A stretch of 64,000 bases of DNA from Hyphomicrobiales bacterium. Lineage in GTDB: Bacteria > Pseudomonadota > Alphaproteobacteria > Rhizobiales > Beijerinckiaceae. Within the stretch, counting starts at the first letter, position 1. Every line of letters starts with the position of its first letter. Where the stretch lies: NCBI GenBank assembly GCA_027489955.1, contig JAIXYZ010000002.1, positions 1-64,000 of the forward strand, in the 5' to 3' direction. The notes under the pieces were generated by a model. That model had not been told where the DNA came from, searched no databases, and worked only from the letters and a program-made list of their open reading frames with translations. Shown one piece after another: positions 25,472 to 34,134 of this stretch. The position numbers and the translations under genes were made by a program.

Positions 25472-26362
25472 TCATGCATCGGCCGCGCGCCCCTGCGTGC
25501 CGTTCTCCGCCGCGAGCCAGTCGCGGAAGGCGCGCATCGATCCGGTCTCGCTGCGCGATTTCAGCCAGGTGAGCCAGTAGGCGCCGAGGGTCGCCGTCGT
25601 GCCAAAGGGCCGGGCGATGCGCCCGCGGGCGATGTCCGCGGCGAACAGGCCGACCGGCACGAGGGCAACGCCCACCCCCTGCGCCGCGGCTTCCACCAGG
25701 GCGATGGAGGAATCGAACATCCAGCCGCGCAGCGGCGGCGCGGGAACACCCGCGGCCCTGAACCAGATCGCCCACTCGTCCGGCCGGTAGGAGCGCAGGA
25801 GCTCCTCCCGCGCCAGATCGGACGGATGGCGGAGCCTGGCGGCCACCGGCGGCGCGCAGACGGGGGAGAACGGCGCATCCATCAGGTGCACGGCCTCCAT
25901 GCCGTGCCACGCGCCGTCGCCGAAGCGGATCGACAGGTCCAGCCCGTCCAGCAGCATGTCGGCGCGGTTGTTGTGGGTCTTGATCCGCAGGTCCACCTGC
26001 GGGTGCCGGTCGCGGAAGCCGGCGAGGCGCGGCAGCAGCCAGCCCACGGCATAGGTGCCGACCACGCCGATCGTCAGGATCTCCCGGAAATTGCCCTCCT
26101 CGAAGCGGCTGAGCGTGGCGCTCATGCGCTGAAACGCGTCGCTGACCACCGGCAGGAGCGCCTGGCCCTCGTCGGTGAGCGCCAGGCCCCGGGGCAGGCG
26201 GTGGAACAGGCTCACGCCCAGCCGCTCCTCCAGCGCCTTGACCTGATGGCTGATCGCCGTCTGCGTGACCCTCAGGGCAAGCCCCGCGCGGGTGAAGCTG
26301 CCGAGCCGGGCCGACGCCTCGAAGGCGCGCAGCGCGTTCAGCGGCATCTGCGAGATGTCCAT
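25472..26362 (-). CDS. LysR-family regulator divergent from a beta-lactamase gene (AmpR/GcvA type)
   Basis: LysR-type transcription factor (296 aa). The N-terminal winged helix-turn-helix spans about residues 7-66 (LNALRAFEASARLGSFTRAG and TQTAISHQVKALEERLG). An effector-binding domain fills the rest. The MPLNALRAFEA opening and the LRSYRPDEWAIWF segment resemble the AmpR/GcvA branch. It is divergent from the class A beta-lactamase at 26541, the arrangement in which such regulators control inducible beta-lactamases. It could also read into the PgtC-like gene downstream, but that link is not supported. Confidence 0.88.
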   Translation of the reverse strand: MDISQMPLNALRAFEASARLGSFTRAGLALRVTQTAISHQVKALEERLGVSLFHRLPRGLALTDEGQALLPVVSDAFQRMSATLSRFEEGNFREILTIGVVGTYAVGWLLPRLAGFRDRHPQVDLRIKTHNNRADMLLDGLDLSIRFGDGAWHGMEAVHLMDAPFSPVCAPPVAARLRHPSDLAREELLRSYRPDEWAIWFRAAGVPAPPLRGWMFDSSIALVEAAAQGVGVALVPVGLFAADIARGRIARPFGTTATLGAYWLTWLKSRSETGSMRAFRDWLAAENGTQGRAADA

Positions 26363-26540
26363 CGCCTCCTCCGTGACGGCCCCGGCGAGCCTTTAGTTTT
26401 TCTCATGGCTAGGGCCATTTTTGATCGTTTGCCATGGGGCTTTCGTCCCGCCTATCCCGGCAGGACCGCATGGCGCGGCGAAAATCCGCTTCGCCCTCAA
26501 CCCCGACGGGGCCCTGCCCCGCACCGCCGGAGACCGCCCG
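26363..26540. promoter_or_regulatory. Divergent control region of lysR and beta-lactamase genes
   Basis: The 178 bp between the two divergent genes must hold both promoters and the LysR binding site. An AT-rich stretch near 26390-26440 (TTTAGTTTTTCTC and CCATTTTTGATCG) is the likely core. I see no unambiguous T-N11-A operator. Confidence 0.4.
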
Positions 26541-27437
26541 ATGACCATCACCCTGTCCCGCCGCCAGGCGATCGCCGGCACGGTTGCCGGCACGCTTGCC
26601 GGCTCCGCCTTTGGCCTGTCGGGCACGACCCCGGCCGCCGCGGCCTCCGGCGCCGCGTCCGGACTGCTTGCCGAGCTGGAGCGCCGCCGGGGCGGGCGGC
26701 TGGGCGTCGCCATCCTCAACCTCACGACCGGCGCAATGGCCGGCCACCGGGCGGACGAGCGCTTCCTCATGTGCAGCACGTTCAAGACGCTTCTGGCGGC
26801 GCAGGTCCTTGCCCGGGTGGACCGCAAGGAGGAGGCGCTGGACCGGCGCGTGACCTATGCGAAGGACCAGATCGTGACCTGGTCGCCGGCGACCGAGAAG
26901 CATGTGGGCGCGCAGGGCATGACGGTCGGCCAGTTGTGCGAGGCGACCGTGACCCTCAGCGACAACACGGCCGCCAACCTGCTGCTCGCGCGATCCGGCG
27001 GGCCGCAGCAGCTCACCGCCTTCGTGCGCACCCTGGGCGACACGATCACGCGGCACGACCGCACCGAGCCCGCGCTGAACGAGCATGACGGCCCCGGCGA
27101 CCAGCGCGACACGACCACGCCCGCGGCGATGGCCGCCACCCTGCGCCGCCTCTTTCTCGGCGATGCGCTGTCCGCCCGCTCGCGGGCGCAGCTGGCCTCC
27201 TGGCACATCCTCAACAGGACGGGCGATGAGCGCCTGCGCGCGGGCCTGCCCCCGGCCTGGCTCGTGGCGGACAAGACCGGCACGAACGGCAGCGGCACCG
27301 CCGCCGATATCGGCATCGCCTGGCCGGCGGACCGCGGCCCCGTGATCATCGCCGCCTATTACGAGGCGCCCTCCGTCGCCGCCGGCACCCGAAACGCCGT
27401 ACTCGCCGAAGTCGGCCGCATCGCCGCACAGGTGTAA
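26541..27437 (+). CDS. bla: Class A beta-lactamase
   Basis: Periplasmic serine beta-lactamase (298 aa). It has a Tat-type signal (LSRRQAIAGTVAG with Arg7-Arg8). The active-site motifs are all present: S79-T-F-K82, SDN at 140-142, E176-P-A-L-N in the omega loop and KTG at 245-247. A Cys precedes the nucleophile (CSTFK), but the segment after KTG reads TNG and not TCG, so the disulfide typical of serine carbapenemases cannot form. ATG 26541 begins the signal peptide; a longer in-frame extension is not needed. The divergent LysR gene suggests induction. The hydrolysis spectrum cannot be read from the sequence. Confidence 0.95.
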   Translation: MTITLSRRQAIAGTVAGTLAGSAFGLSGTTPAAAASGAASGLLAELERRRGGRLGVAILNLTTGAMAGHRADERFLMCSTFKTLLAAQVLARVDRKEEALDRRVTYAKDQIVTWSPATEKHVGAQGMTVGQLCEATVTLSDNTAANLLLARSGGPQQLTAFVRTLGDTITRHDRTEPALNEHDGPGDQRDTTTPAAMAATLRRLFLGDALSARSRAQLASWHILNRTGDERLRAGLPPAWLVADKTGTNGSGTAADIGIAWPADRGPVIIAAYYEAPSVAAGTRNAVLAEVGRIAAQV

Positions 27438-27476
27438 GGCGGGGCAGCGAGAGAGGCGGCAGCCCGCCCGCCTCCC

Positions 27477-28376
27477 TCACCGCTTGAAGCAATGGTCCCG
27501 ATGCCAGTTGAGGAAGCGCGGGTGGGGTCGCTGTCGCGGGTCAGCGGGAGCAATCGCACGACCCGTCGGGTGGATAAACGCGCGAATGGCATCGGTATCG
27601 TTGGCATGGCGTGAGATCAGGATTTCGAGATCGTCAGAGAGGCCAATAAGTCCGCGATCGAACATCCAGTGAGCTGTGCCTGAGAGGGCGAGACCGTTGC
27701 TGACAATGTCCGGTCCTCGTGCCTCCACTGGGCGGATGTGGGCTGCGGCAACTTCCGCCCGTCCACCGCCGTTGATCAGTTTGAGCCCGCTCACCGCACA
27801 TCGTTCGTCATAAGCGCGCAGGACCACACGTCTAAAGACGCGATCTCTGACAGCGCGCGATGTCCATGTCGTGACACGATCGCGCTCCTGTTCGAATACG
27901 AAGGGGGTCTGCTCTTCGGAGAAGCCGGCGAGCGGAGACGCCTCGCCCTGCCGAGGTAGCACAGGATCTTGTTCCGCAAGTCCACGAGCGACAATCCGGG
28001 TGAAATCGGCCGGCGATAGGGTTCGAACCGCCGACTGAGCCCGTCCGGATAGCCGGCCGTCATCGTTGAGTAGCCCTCGTTCCAAAAGGCCGTTGGCGTC
28101 CGAGAACGGGACCGGCTGGGCGAAATCCAGGTAGGAGCCGGCCTCAATCAACGCGATGTACATTCCATCGGCTGCTGGGTCGGGGATCACCTCTTGAACT
28201 TTCGCGAGCGCAAAGTAGCCGCGAGGGTCTGGAACCTTTGTAGGCTCGTAATAGACAACCCATCCGCCGATGCAGGAGCGCACTCGGCTGAGGTAGAGGC
28301 TGGGAAACTGATAACGTTCAGCGGGACTGTCGTCATAGATCGAGTCAGGACGATGGATGAAGACGCCGAATGCCAT
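27477..28376 (-). CDS. HNH endonuclease with N-terminal PUA/EVE-like region
   Basis: Predicted DNA endonuclease (299 aa). The C-terminal third is an HNH_2-type nuclease: YDERCAVSG, then His213 in AAHIRPV, Asn227 in VSNGLAL and His236 in TAHWMFDRGLIGL. The N-terminal 90 residues (YQFPSLYLSRV, GGWVVYYEPT, GYFALAKVQEVIPDP, YIALIEAGSYLDF) look like a small beta-barrel of PUA/EVE type, a fold used to read modified bases. That pairing would fit a modification-dependent restriction enzyme; this part is inference. Base composition is lower in GC than the backbone. It ends 40 bp from the beta-lactamase and is divergent from the glycosylase-like gene. Confidence 0.82.
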   Translation of the reverse strand: MAFGVFIHRPDSIYDDSPAERYQFPSLYLSRVRSCIGGWVVYYEPTKVPDPRGYFALAKVQEVIPDPAADGMYIALIEAGSYLDFAQPVPFSDANGLLERGLLNDDGRLSGRAQSAVRTLSPADFTRIVARGLAEQDPVLPRQGEASPLAGFSEEQTPFVFEQERDRVTTWTSRAVRDRVFRRVVLRAYDERCAVSGLKLINGGGRAEVAAAHIRPVEARGPDIVSNGLALSGTAHWMFDRGLIGLSDDLEILISRHANDTDAIRAFIHPTGRAIAPADPRQRPHPRFLNWHRDHCFKR

Positions 28377-28507
28377 CGCTAAGACCGTGATCCGCGCGTG
28401 AAGTCGCGCCGCTCAACCCGCATCACAGCAGAATGCCTGTGCCGCCGCCGTTCCGCCATAGCCAACGGCAACGCGAACGGAAGCTGGCATCTTGATGTTT
28501 TTGGGAA

Positions 28508-28521
28508 TGGCGCACCCGACA
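28508..28521. repeat. Decayed third copy of the tRNA-Arg 3' end
   Basis: TGGCGCACCCGACA is identical to the first 14 bp of the 48-bp tRNA-derived repeats at 29365 and 41323 and lies in the same orientation. The following bases (GGATGAAAC) still resemble a T-loop sequence with changes. It looks like the relic of an earlier integration at the same tRNA. Confidence 0.6.
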
Positions 28522-28595
28522 GGATGAAACTGGGAACAGCTATGTCATTGTCTCTGCTGTATGAATGAATATGCAGAGCTTGATGGGAGGATTCG

Positions 28596-29315
28596 TTGGT
28601 TTCACATGGCCCGGTAGCATGTCTGCGCTGTTGGTCGGATACCGCCAACGCGGTGCAGGAGCGTGGATCATTTCGACTTGTGCGCGATCCGGGTCATTGG
28701 GGTGCGAGCGCCCCCCACACTCTAGTTCTGGGCATTAGCAAGGGAAATACGCAGTCGCGAGCCTTCGGCTCGGAACCCTTTGATGGGGTGGCCTTTAAGG
28801 GCATCCGACACCGCATCTTGGAGGCGTTCCATGCTGTTGGACTCTTGCTCGGTGAGACTCCTGGCACATTTGAGCAGCGCTTCAGTGCATCGGAGCGAGA
28901 CTACGCCTTTGCCAGCGTAGTTCGATGTTCAATTACAGGAATGGATCGAAAGAAGCACGTCCACACGGCAGACAGTCCAAACGTCCTGCCCGCCTTCCAA
29001 CGCGGCAGTCCAGGCAGCAAGTTTGTCGAGAATTGCGTAGATCAGTATCTCGTCCCGCTGCCGCCCCGTACGAGGCTTGTGATATTGCTCGGCAACACCG
29101 ATGCCTACGTTACCGCGCTGGCGGATGTAATCGCACGCCGGCGTGGGGCGGTCACACCGATCAACGCGGTCGCGTATACTTCCGATGGTGTCCGTTTTAT
29201 CCACCTAGCTCATCCGTCGAAAGGAAACGGTCACTTCGGCGCATTTATTCGCGGCGAGGGTAAGGCGGGCATAAAACGCGACTTGGCACGTGAAGCCTTG
29301 GCATCCCTATCGTAG
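28596..29315 (+). CDS. Uracil-DNA-glycosylase-like protein with four cysteines
   Basis: Unnamed protein of 239 aa. Features resembling iron-sulfur uracil-DNA glycosylases (families 4/5) are a CxxC at Cys9/Cys12 with further Cys111 and Cys147 as possible cluster ligands, a motif-1-like VLGISKGNTQ at 44-53, a hydrophobic strand ILLGNTDAY at 163-171 and a histidine motif AHPSKGNGHF at 205-214. The start is a TTG at 28596, supported by GGGAGG 5 bp upstream. Base composition is lower than the chromosome. The gene lies between the decayed tRNA fragment at 28508 and the 48-bp repeat at 29365, as if it were its own small insert. DNA repair or defence against modified DNA are both possible. Confidence 0.6.
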   Translation: MVSHGPVACLRCWSDTANAVQERGSFRLVRDPGHWGASAPHTLVLGISKGNTQSRAFGSEPFDGVAFKGIRHRILEAFHAVGLLLGETPGTFEQRFSASERDYAFASVVRCSITGMDRKKHVHTADSPNVLPAFQRGSPGSKFVENCVDQYLVPLPPRTRLVILLGNTDAYVTALADVIARRRGAVTPINAVAYTSDGVRFIHLAHPSKGNGHFGAFIRGEGKAGIKRDLAREALASLS

Positions 29316-29364
29316 GGTTCAACTGCCAACGCCACGTGGCGAGTTCGAATCGTCAATGGTTAAA

Positions 29365-29412
29365 TGGCGCACCCGACACGATTCGAACGTGTGACCTTTG
29401 CCTTCGGAGGGC
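29365..29412. repeat. Attachment-site repeat, left end of element
   Basis: 48 bp identical to 41323-41370: the last 48 nt of tRNA-Arg(CCG), minus-strand sense, without the 5' half. It is the tRNA 3' end displaced by insertion. Confidence 0.92.
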
Positions 29413-29524
29413 GAGGGTCCGTTGATCTTTGGGCTTCCCGGCCCTACCGACTGTTTCCTAACCCATTGGAAAATATCATGCCGGCTTTCCTTGTGATGGC
29501 CTGTGCTTCCCACTAATGTCTCTC

Positions 29525-29568
29525 CCGTGGCTATTCGGTGGCTATTCAGCTGCTTCGAATAGCCACCG
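29525..29568. promoter_or_regulatory. Integrase arm-type sites and 12-bp inverted repeat before the integrase gene
   Basis: GTGGCTATTC occurs at 29527-29536 and 29538-29547, 11 bp apart, and as its complement at 29557-29566. The last two form a 12-bp perfect inverted repeat CGGTGGCTATTC/GAATAGCCACCG with a 9-bp spacer, 13 bp before the integrase ATG. The first 25 bp recur at 41233-41257. This fits arm-type recombinase binding sites that may also repress integrase expression. Confidence 0.65.
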
Positions 29569-29581
29569 ATGGAGAGCGACG

Positions 29582-30949
29582 ATGCCGACCGCCAAGCTCA
29601 CGAAGCGCACCGTTGACGGCCTGCAGCCGGATGGCAAGCGCGCGATCTGGTTTGACACCGACTTGAAGGGCTTCGGGCTGAAGGTCGAGCCGTCGGGCGT
29701 TATGACGTGGATCGTCGAGTATCGGGCGGTCACAGGTGGACGGGATGCCAAGAAGCGGCGCTTGACGCTCGGAAAGCATGGCGCGCTCACGCCAGAGGAA
29801 GCGCGCCAGCTGGCCAAGGATGCGCTCGCCAAGGTTCACGCTGGCGAAGACCCGGCAGCCGCAAAGGCCGAACGGAAGGCGGCGAAGACGGTTGCCGAAT
29901 TGTGTGACGATTACCTCGCCGATGCGGCGCGCGGCAATGTCATCACCAAGCGTGGCGCGGTGAAGAAAGCCTCGACGCTGGTATCCGACCGGGGCCGGAT
30001 CGCGCGCCACATCAAGCCGCTCTTAGGCAACAAGCTCGTCCGCGATGTCACAAGGAGCGATATCGATCGCTTCCTTCGCGATGTGGCGAACGGGAAGACG
30101 GCAACCGACGTGAAGACGAAAAAGCGTGGGCGCGCGATCGTCACCGGCGGCAAGGGAACAGCGACGCGGACCGTGCGCCTGCTGGGCGGCATCTTCAGCT
30201 ATGCGATCGAACACGGCATGCGCGCGGACAACCCGACACATGGCGTGCGCAAATACGCCGATGGGCAGGGCGCGCGGTTTCTCAACACGGACGAGTTGCA
30301 ACGGCTTGGACAGGCGCTGAAGGAGGCCGAAACCATCGGCCTTCCATGGCAGACCCAGGATGACCGCCCCGGCGCGAAGCATCTGCCGAAGCATCCTGAG
30401 AACCGGCGGACGATTGTCAGCGCGCATGCGACCGCCGCGATCCGGCTGCTGATCCTCACGGGCTGCCGGCTTGGCGAAATCCTTTCCCTGCAATGGCGGC
30501 ACGTAGACATCGAGCGGGGGCTGTTGCTGCTGCCCGATTCAAAGACCGGTGCGAAGCCGGTGGTGCTGTCTGCACCGGCGCTGGAAGTGCTGGTGAACAT
30601 CCCACGCATCGAGGGCTGCGATTACGTCATTGCCGGCGAGCGCCCCGGCCAGCCGCGAAGTGATCTGAAACGGCCATGGGCCATGATCCGCCGCGCGGCC
30701 GAACTCGATGACGTTCGGCTGCACGATCTGCGGCATACCTATGCCAGCCATGGCGCGGCGGCGGGCATGGGGCTGACGATCGTCGGCCGGTTGCTAGGGC
30801 ACGCCGACGTGAAGACGACGAACCGCTACAGCCATTTCGATGCTGATCCGCTCCGGCGCGCGGCAAACGCGATTGGTGGGGCGTTAAATGCGGCGTTGGA
30901 TCGCTCGCAAGCCGAGACTGGGAAAGTCATTTCATTGAATAAGGCATAG
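29582..30949 (+). CDS. int: Tyrosine integrase, P4-type
   Basis: Site-specific recombinase that inserts the element at the tRNA (455 aa). The N-terminal arm-binding domain is the DUF4102 type (LTKRTVDGLQPDGKRAIWFD, FGLKVEPSG). A core-binding domain follows, then the catalytic domain with Arg296 (TGCRLGEI), a candidate Lys321, His381-x-x-Arg384 (HDLRHTYAS), His407 (LLGHADVKTT) and nucleophile Tyr416 (NRYSHF). ATG 29582 follows GGAGAG; a longer in-frame start at 29516 would place the inverted repeat inside the gene. It lies just inside the left attachment repeat, the end away from the intact tRNA. Confidence 0.95.
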   Translation: MPTAKLTKRTVDGLQPDGKRAIWFDTDLKGFGLKVEPSGVMTWIVEYRAVTGGRDAKKRRLTLGKHGALTPEEARQLAKDALAKVHAGEDPAAAKAERKAAKTVAELCDDYLADAARGNVITKRGAVKKASTLVSDRGRIARHIKPLLGNKLVRDVTRSDIDRFLRDVANGKTATDVKTKKRGRAIVTGGKGTATRTVRLLGGIFSYAIEHGMRADNPTHGVRKYADGQGARFLNTDELQRLGQALKEAETIGLPWQTQDDRPGAKHLPKHPENRRTIVSAHATAAIRLLILTGCRLGEILSLQWRHVDIERGLLLLPDSKTGAKPVVLSAPALEVLVNIPRIEGCDYVIAGERPGQPRSDLKRPWAMIRRAAELDDVRLHDLRHTYASHGAAAGMGLTIVGRLLGHADVKTTNRYSHFDADPLRRAANAIGGALNAALDRSQAETGKVISLNKA

Positions 30950-31118
30950 CCTCTAAACTCAACGGCGACGGCTCTGCGCCTTCTCGCTGAACGCGAGAGT
31001 GAAACACCCCACACTGACACACTGGAAAGTTGGCCGGACTGCTTCTATCCGCCGCCTCGTCGTGCCAATGTAAGATCCGATCAGGAGTGTATGGTCACGG
31101 CACGAGCGGTAGAAGTAC

Positions 31119-34100
31119 ATGGGATTTAGCGATAGCCCGATTATTTGTTCCCCATTTGATGCACCAAACTGGCATTTCGAGTTAGACAGTAGTGGCCAAC
31201 CAACAGGTGCAAAGCTCCCGGGACGCCGCGCAAGCATGCAAGTCGTTCCAGTCGCTGCAAGCCGCAGACGGTCGGGCGTTCAAGGCTCACTAGCGTTGGA
31301 TGACACTGCGGGGGATTCGCGCGTTACGACGAATGCGCTCGTAAACGAAATCCGCACACATGTGGACCAATGGCGCGCGTTGCCTCCTAGTCAGTGGGGC
31401 GTCACGCCAGAGACGCAACGGTTGCTTTTGCACTGGCGGGATGAAGATCGGACGCGGAAACTCTTCTTCTGCCAGCGTGAGGCCGTTGAGACCCTGATTT
31501 ATCTCACAGAAGTCGCGCCAACGCGGTTCAAGAAACTGGTCGAAGAGGCGAACGCTGAGGCCAATCCGGGCCTCTATCGGCTCGCCTCGAAGATGGCGAC
31601 TGGTTCGGGCAAGACGACGGTTATGGGCATGATCATCGCATGGCACGCGGTGAACAAGGCGCGCCGTTCGGCGTCCAAACTCTTTTCGGACGCCTTCCTG
31701 ATCATCGCGCCGGGAATCACGATCCGCGACCGGCTGCGGGTGCTGATGCCGCAAGCGCCGGACAACATTTATGAAGCGTTGAACCTTGTGCCGACGGACC
31801 TGATGGACGGGGTTCGCAAGGCGCGCATCGTCGTCACGAACTATCACGCCTTCATGCTGCGGGAGACGGAACAGGTCTCAAAGCTCAACCGCCAAATCCT
31901 CGGCGGGCGCGACGGGGAGAAGCGCTTCACCGAAACCGAAGGCCAGATGATCGCTCGCGTCGCTCCCGAGCTCATGGGCCGCAAAGGCATCATCGTTCTG
32001 AATGACGAGGCCCATCACTGCTATCGCCACAAGGTCGGCGAGGATGAGGAAGCGCTTTCGGCTGAGGAGAAAGAAGAGGCGAAGCGCAACGAGGAAGCGG
32101 CGCGTGTCTGGATCAGCGGCGTGGAGGCTTTTGATCGCAAGATCGGCGTGCGCGCCGTCTATGACGTGTCCGCCACGCCCTTCTTCCTACGCGGCTCCGG
32201 GTATCCCGAGGGCACTCTGTTCCCGTGGGTGGTGTCCGACTTCGGGCTTCTAGACGCGATTGAAAGCGGCATTGTGAAGGTGCCGCGCCTGCCGGTGCTG
32301 GACGACTCCATTCAAGGCGAGTTGCCGAAGTTCAGAAACGTCTATGAGCACGTGAAGGCGAACCTGCCCAAGAAAGGGCGCGGCAAGCAGGCCAAGTCGC
32401 TGATGGACCCGCAGAAGCTCCACGAGCTTCTTCTATCCGCGATCGATGCCCTGTATCGGCACTATGAGAAGACCTTCGCGGCATGGGAGCGCGAGCCCGA
32501 GCTTGGCCGTCCGCCGGTGTTCATCGTTGTATGCAACAACACGGCGACTTCGAAGCTCGTTCATGACTGGATATCCGGCTACGAGGTGACGGAAGGCGAA
32601 GGCGACGCGAAGGAATCCCGCTGGGTGCCCGGTGCCTTGCGCCTCTTCTCGAACGTCGATGACAACGGCCGTCCGATCGGCCGCAGGCGCACGCTTCTGA
32701 TCGATAGCGAACAGCTTGATAGCGGCGACGCTCTGTCCGACGATTTCCGCAAGATCGCCGCGAAGGAAATCGAGGATTTCAAGCGTGATCTTCAGCGCCG
32801 GGGCGACGGCCGCGACGTGGAGAAGCTGACAGACGCGGACATCCTTCGCGAGGCCATGAACACAGTCGGCAGGCCCGGTAAGCTCGGCGCGGATATCCGT
32901 TGCGTCGTGTCTGTCTCGATGTTGACCGAAGGATGGGACGCGAACACCGTCACCCACATCATGGGTGTGCGCGCCTTCGGCACGCAGCTTCTCTGCGAGC
33001 AAGTCGTGGGGCGCGGCCTTCGCCGCGTGTCCTACGAGGTTGACCCTGCCACCGGACACTTCCCGGTGGAGTATTGCGATGTCCTGGGCGTGCCGTTCTC
33101 CTTCGCCCAACAAGGGCAGAACGTCGCGCCGAAAGCGCCGCCGCGCGTCACCCGCGTCCGAGCGATGGAGGATCGTGGGCACTGGGCGATCCGCTTCCCG
33201 AACGTGGAGGGCTATCGCATCGTCTTCCCGAGGAAGCCGCTGAAGGCCGTGTTCACGAAGGACAGCGAGCTTGTCCTGTCTCCTGACAATATCCCCATGC
33301 GCACGGAGGTGGAGCCGTTCATCGGCGAGGGCTTCACCCTCGATTTGCGCGAGCACGCCGACAAGCTACGGCTGAAATCCGTGATCTTCGATGTGGCAGG
33401 CTTCCTGCTGCGGGAGAAGTTCCGGGACGCCGAGGGCAACCTCGAAGTCTGGCGCTATCCCGAACTCGTGCGGATCACCGAAAGCTGGTTCACGCAATGC
33501 CTGAAACCCGTCGGCGGCTTCCGGCCCGAGTTCCTGAAATGGCGCTCGCTGGCCATCATGGCCGTGGAGAAAATCTACCGGGCGCTGGCCGCCTCCATTC
33601 CGCCGCCGCCGGACGGCTCGGAAGAGCACGGGCTGAAGCTGCCGATACTCAACCCCTACAATCCCGAGGGTTCGACGCGGCATATCGATTTCACCACCTC
33701 GAAGACGGACCTTTTCGACACGCGGGACGGGAAATGCCACCTCAACATGATCGTCTGCGATCAGGATTGGGAGGCGGGCTTCGCGGCGCAACTCGCTCGC
33801 ATCCCCGAGGTGCTGGCCTACGTCAAGAATCACAATCTCGGCTTCGAGGTGCCCTACGAGCATCAAGGTGAAACGCGCCGCTACCGGCCGGATTACATCG
33901 TGCAGATCGATGACGGCCACCGCGAGCCGTTGAACTTGGTCGTGGAGATCAAGGGCCTTCGCGATGGCCGGGACGCCGCCAAGGCGGACACGATGCAGAA
34001 ACTCTGGATCCCCGCCGTGAACAACGCGAAGGTTCACGGGCGGTGGGACTTCCTCGAATTCAAGGACATTCCATACGACGCGGAAGCGCGCATCCGCGCC

Positions 34101-34127
34101 TTCGTGCGCACGAGAATTGCGGCATAG
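31119..34127 (+). CDS. res: Type III-like restriction enzyme, helicase-nuclease (Res) subunit
   Basis: ATP-dependent DNA translocase and nuclease (1002 aa). The SF2 helicase core has Walker A MATGSGKT at 159-166, DEAH at 296-299, SAT at 351-353 and motif VI QVVGRGLRR at about 628-636. The C-terminal nuclease has a PD-(D/E)xK site: RPDYIVQI around residue 925 and EIK at 943-945. This order is that of type III Res proteins. It is first in a tightly packed operon, 7 bp before the second nuclease gene; type III operons usually place mod first. ATG 31119 has only a weak ribosome site. Confidence 0.9.
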   Translation: MGFSDSPIICSPFDAPNWHFELDSSGQPTGAKLPGRRASMQVVPVAASRRRSGVQGSLALDDTAGDSRVTTNALVNEIRTHVDQWRALPPSQWGVTPETQRLLLHWRDEDRTRKLFFCQREAVETLIYLTEVAPTRFKKLVEEANAEANPGLYRLASKMATGSGKTTVMGMIIAWHAVNKARRSASKLFSDAFLIIAPGITIRDRLRVLMPQAPDNIYEALNLVPTDLMDGVRKARIVVTNYHAFMLRETEQVSKLNRQILGGRDGEKRFTETEGQMIARVAPELMGRKGIIVLNDEAHHCYRHKVGEDEEALSAEEKEEAKRNEEAARVWISGVEAFDRKIGVRAVYDVSATPFFLRGSGYPEGTLFPWVVSDFGLLDAIESGIVKVPRLPVLDDSIQGELPKFRNVYEHVKANLPKKGRGKQAKSLMDPQKLHELLLSAIDALYRHYEKTFAAWEREPELGRPPVFIVVCNNTATSKLVHDWISGYEVTEGEGDAKESRWVPGALRLFSNVDDNGRPIGRRRTLLIDSEQLDSGDALSDDFRKIAAKEIEDFKRDLQRRGDGRDVEKLTDADILREAMNTVGRPGKLGADIRCVVSVSMLTEGWDANTVTHIMGVRAFGTQLLCEQVVGRGLRRVSYEVDPATGHFPVEYCDVLGVPFSFAQQGQNVAPKAPPRVTRVRAMEDRGHWAIRFPNVEGYRIVFPRKPLKAVFTKDSELVLSPDNIPMRTEVEPFIGEGFTLDLREHADKLRLKSVIFDVAGFLLREKFRDAEGNLEVWRYPELVRITESWFTQCLKPVGGFRPEFLKWRSLAIMAVEKIYRALAASIPPPPDGSEEHGLKLPILNPYNPEGSTRHIDFTTSKTDLFDTRDGKCHLNMIVCDQDWEAGFAAQLARIPEVLAYVKNHNLGFEVPYEHQGETRRYRPDYIVQIDDGHREPLNLVVEIKGLRDGRDAAKADTMQKLWIPAVNNAKVHGRWDFLEFKDIPYDAEARIRAFVRTRIAA

Positions 34128-34134
34128 GGCGAAG

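Noticed and set aside
28379-28648. 89-aa frame on the minus strand between the HNH and glycosylase-like genes
   Set aside because: It overlaps the start of the glycosylase-like gene and crosses the decayed tRNA fragment; no ribosome site or motif supports it.
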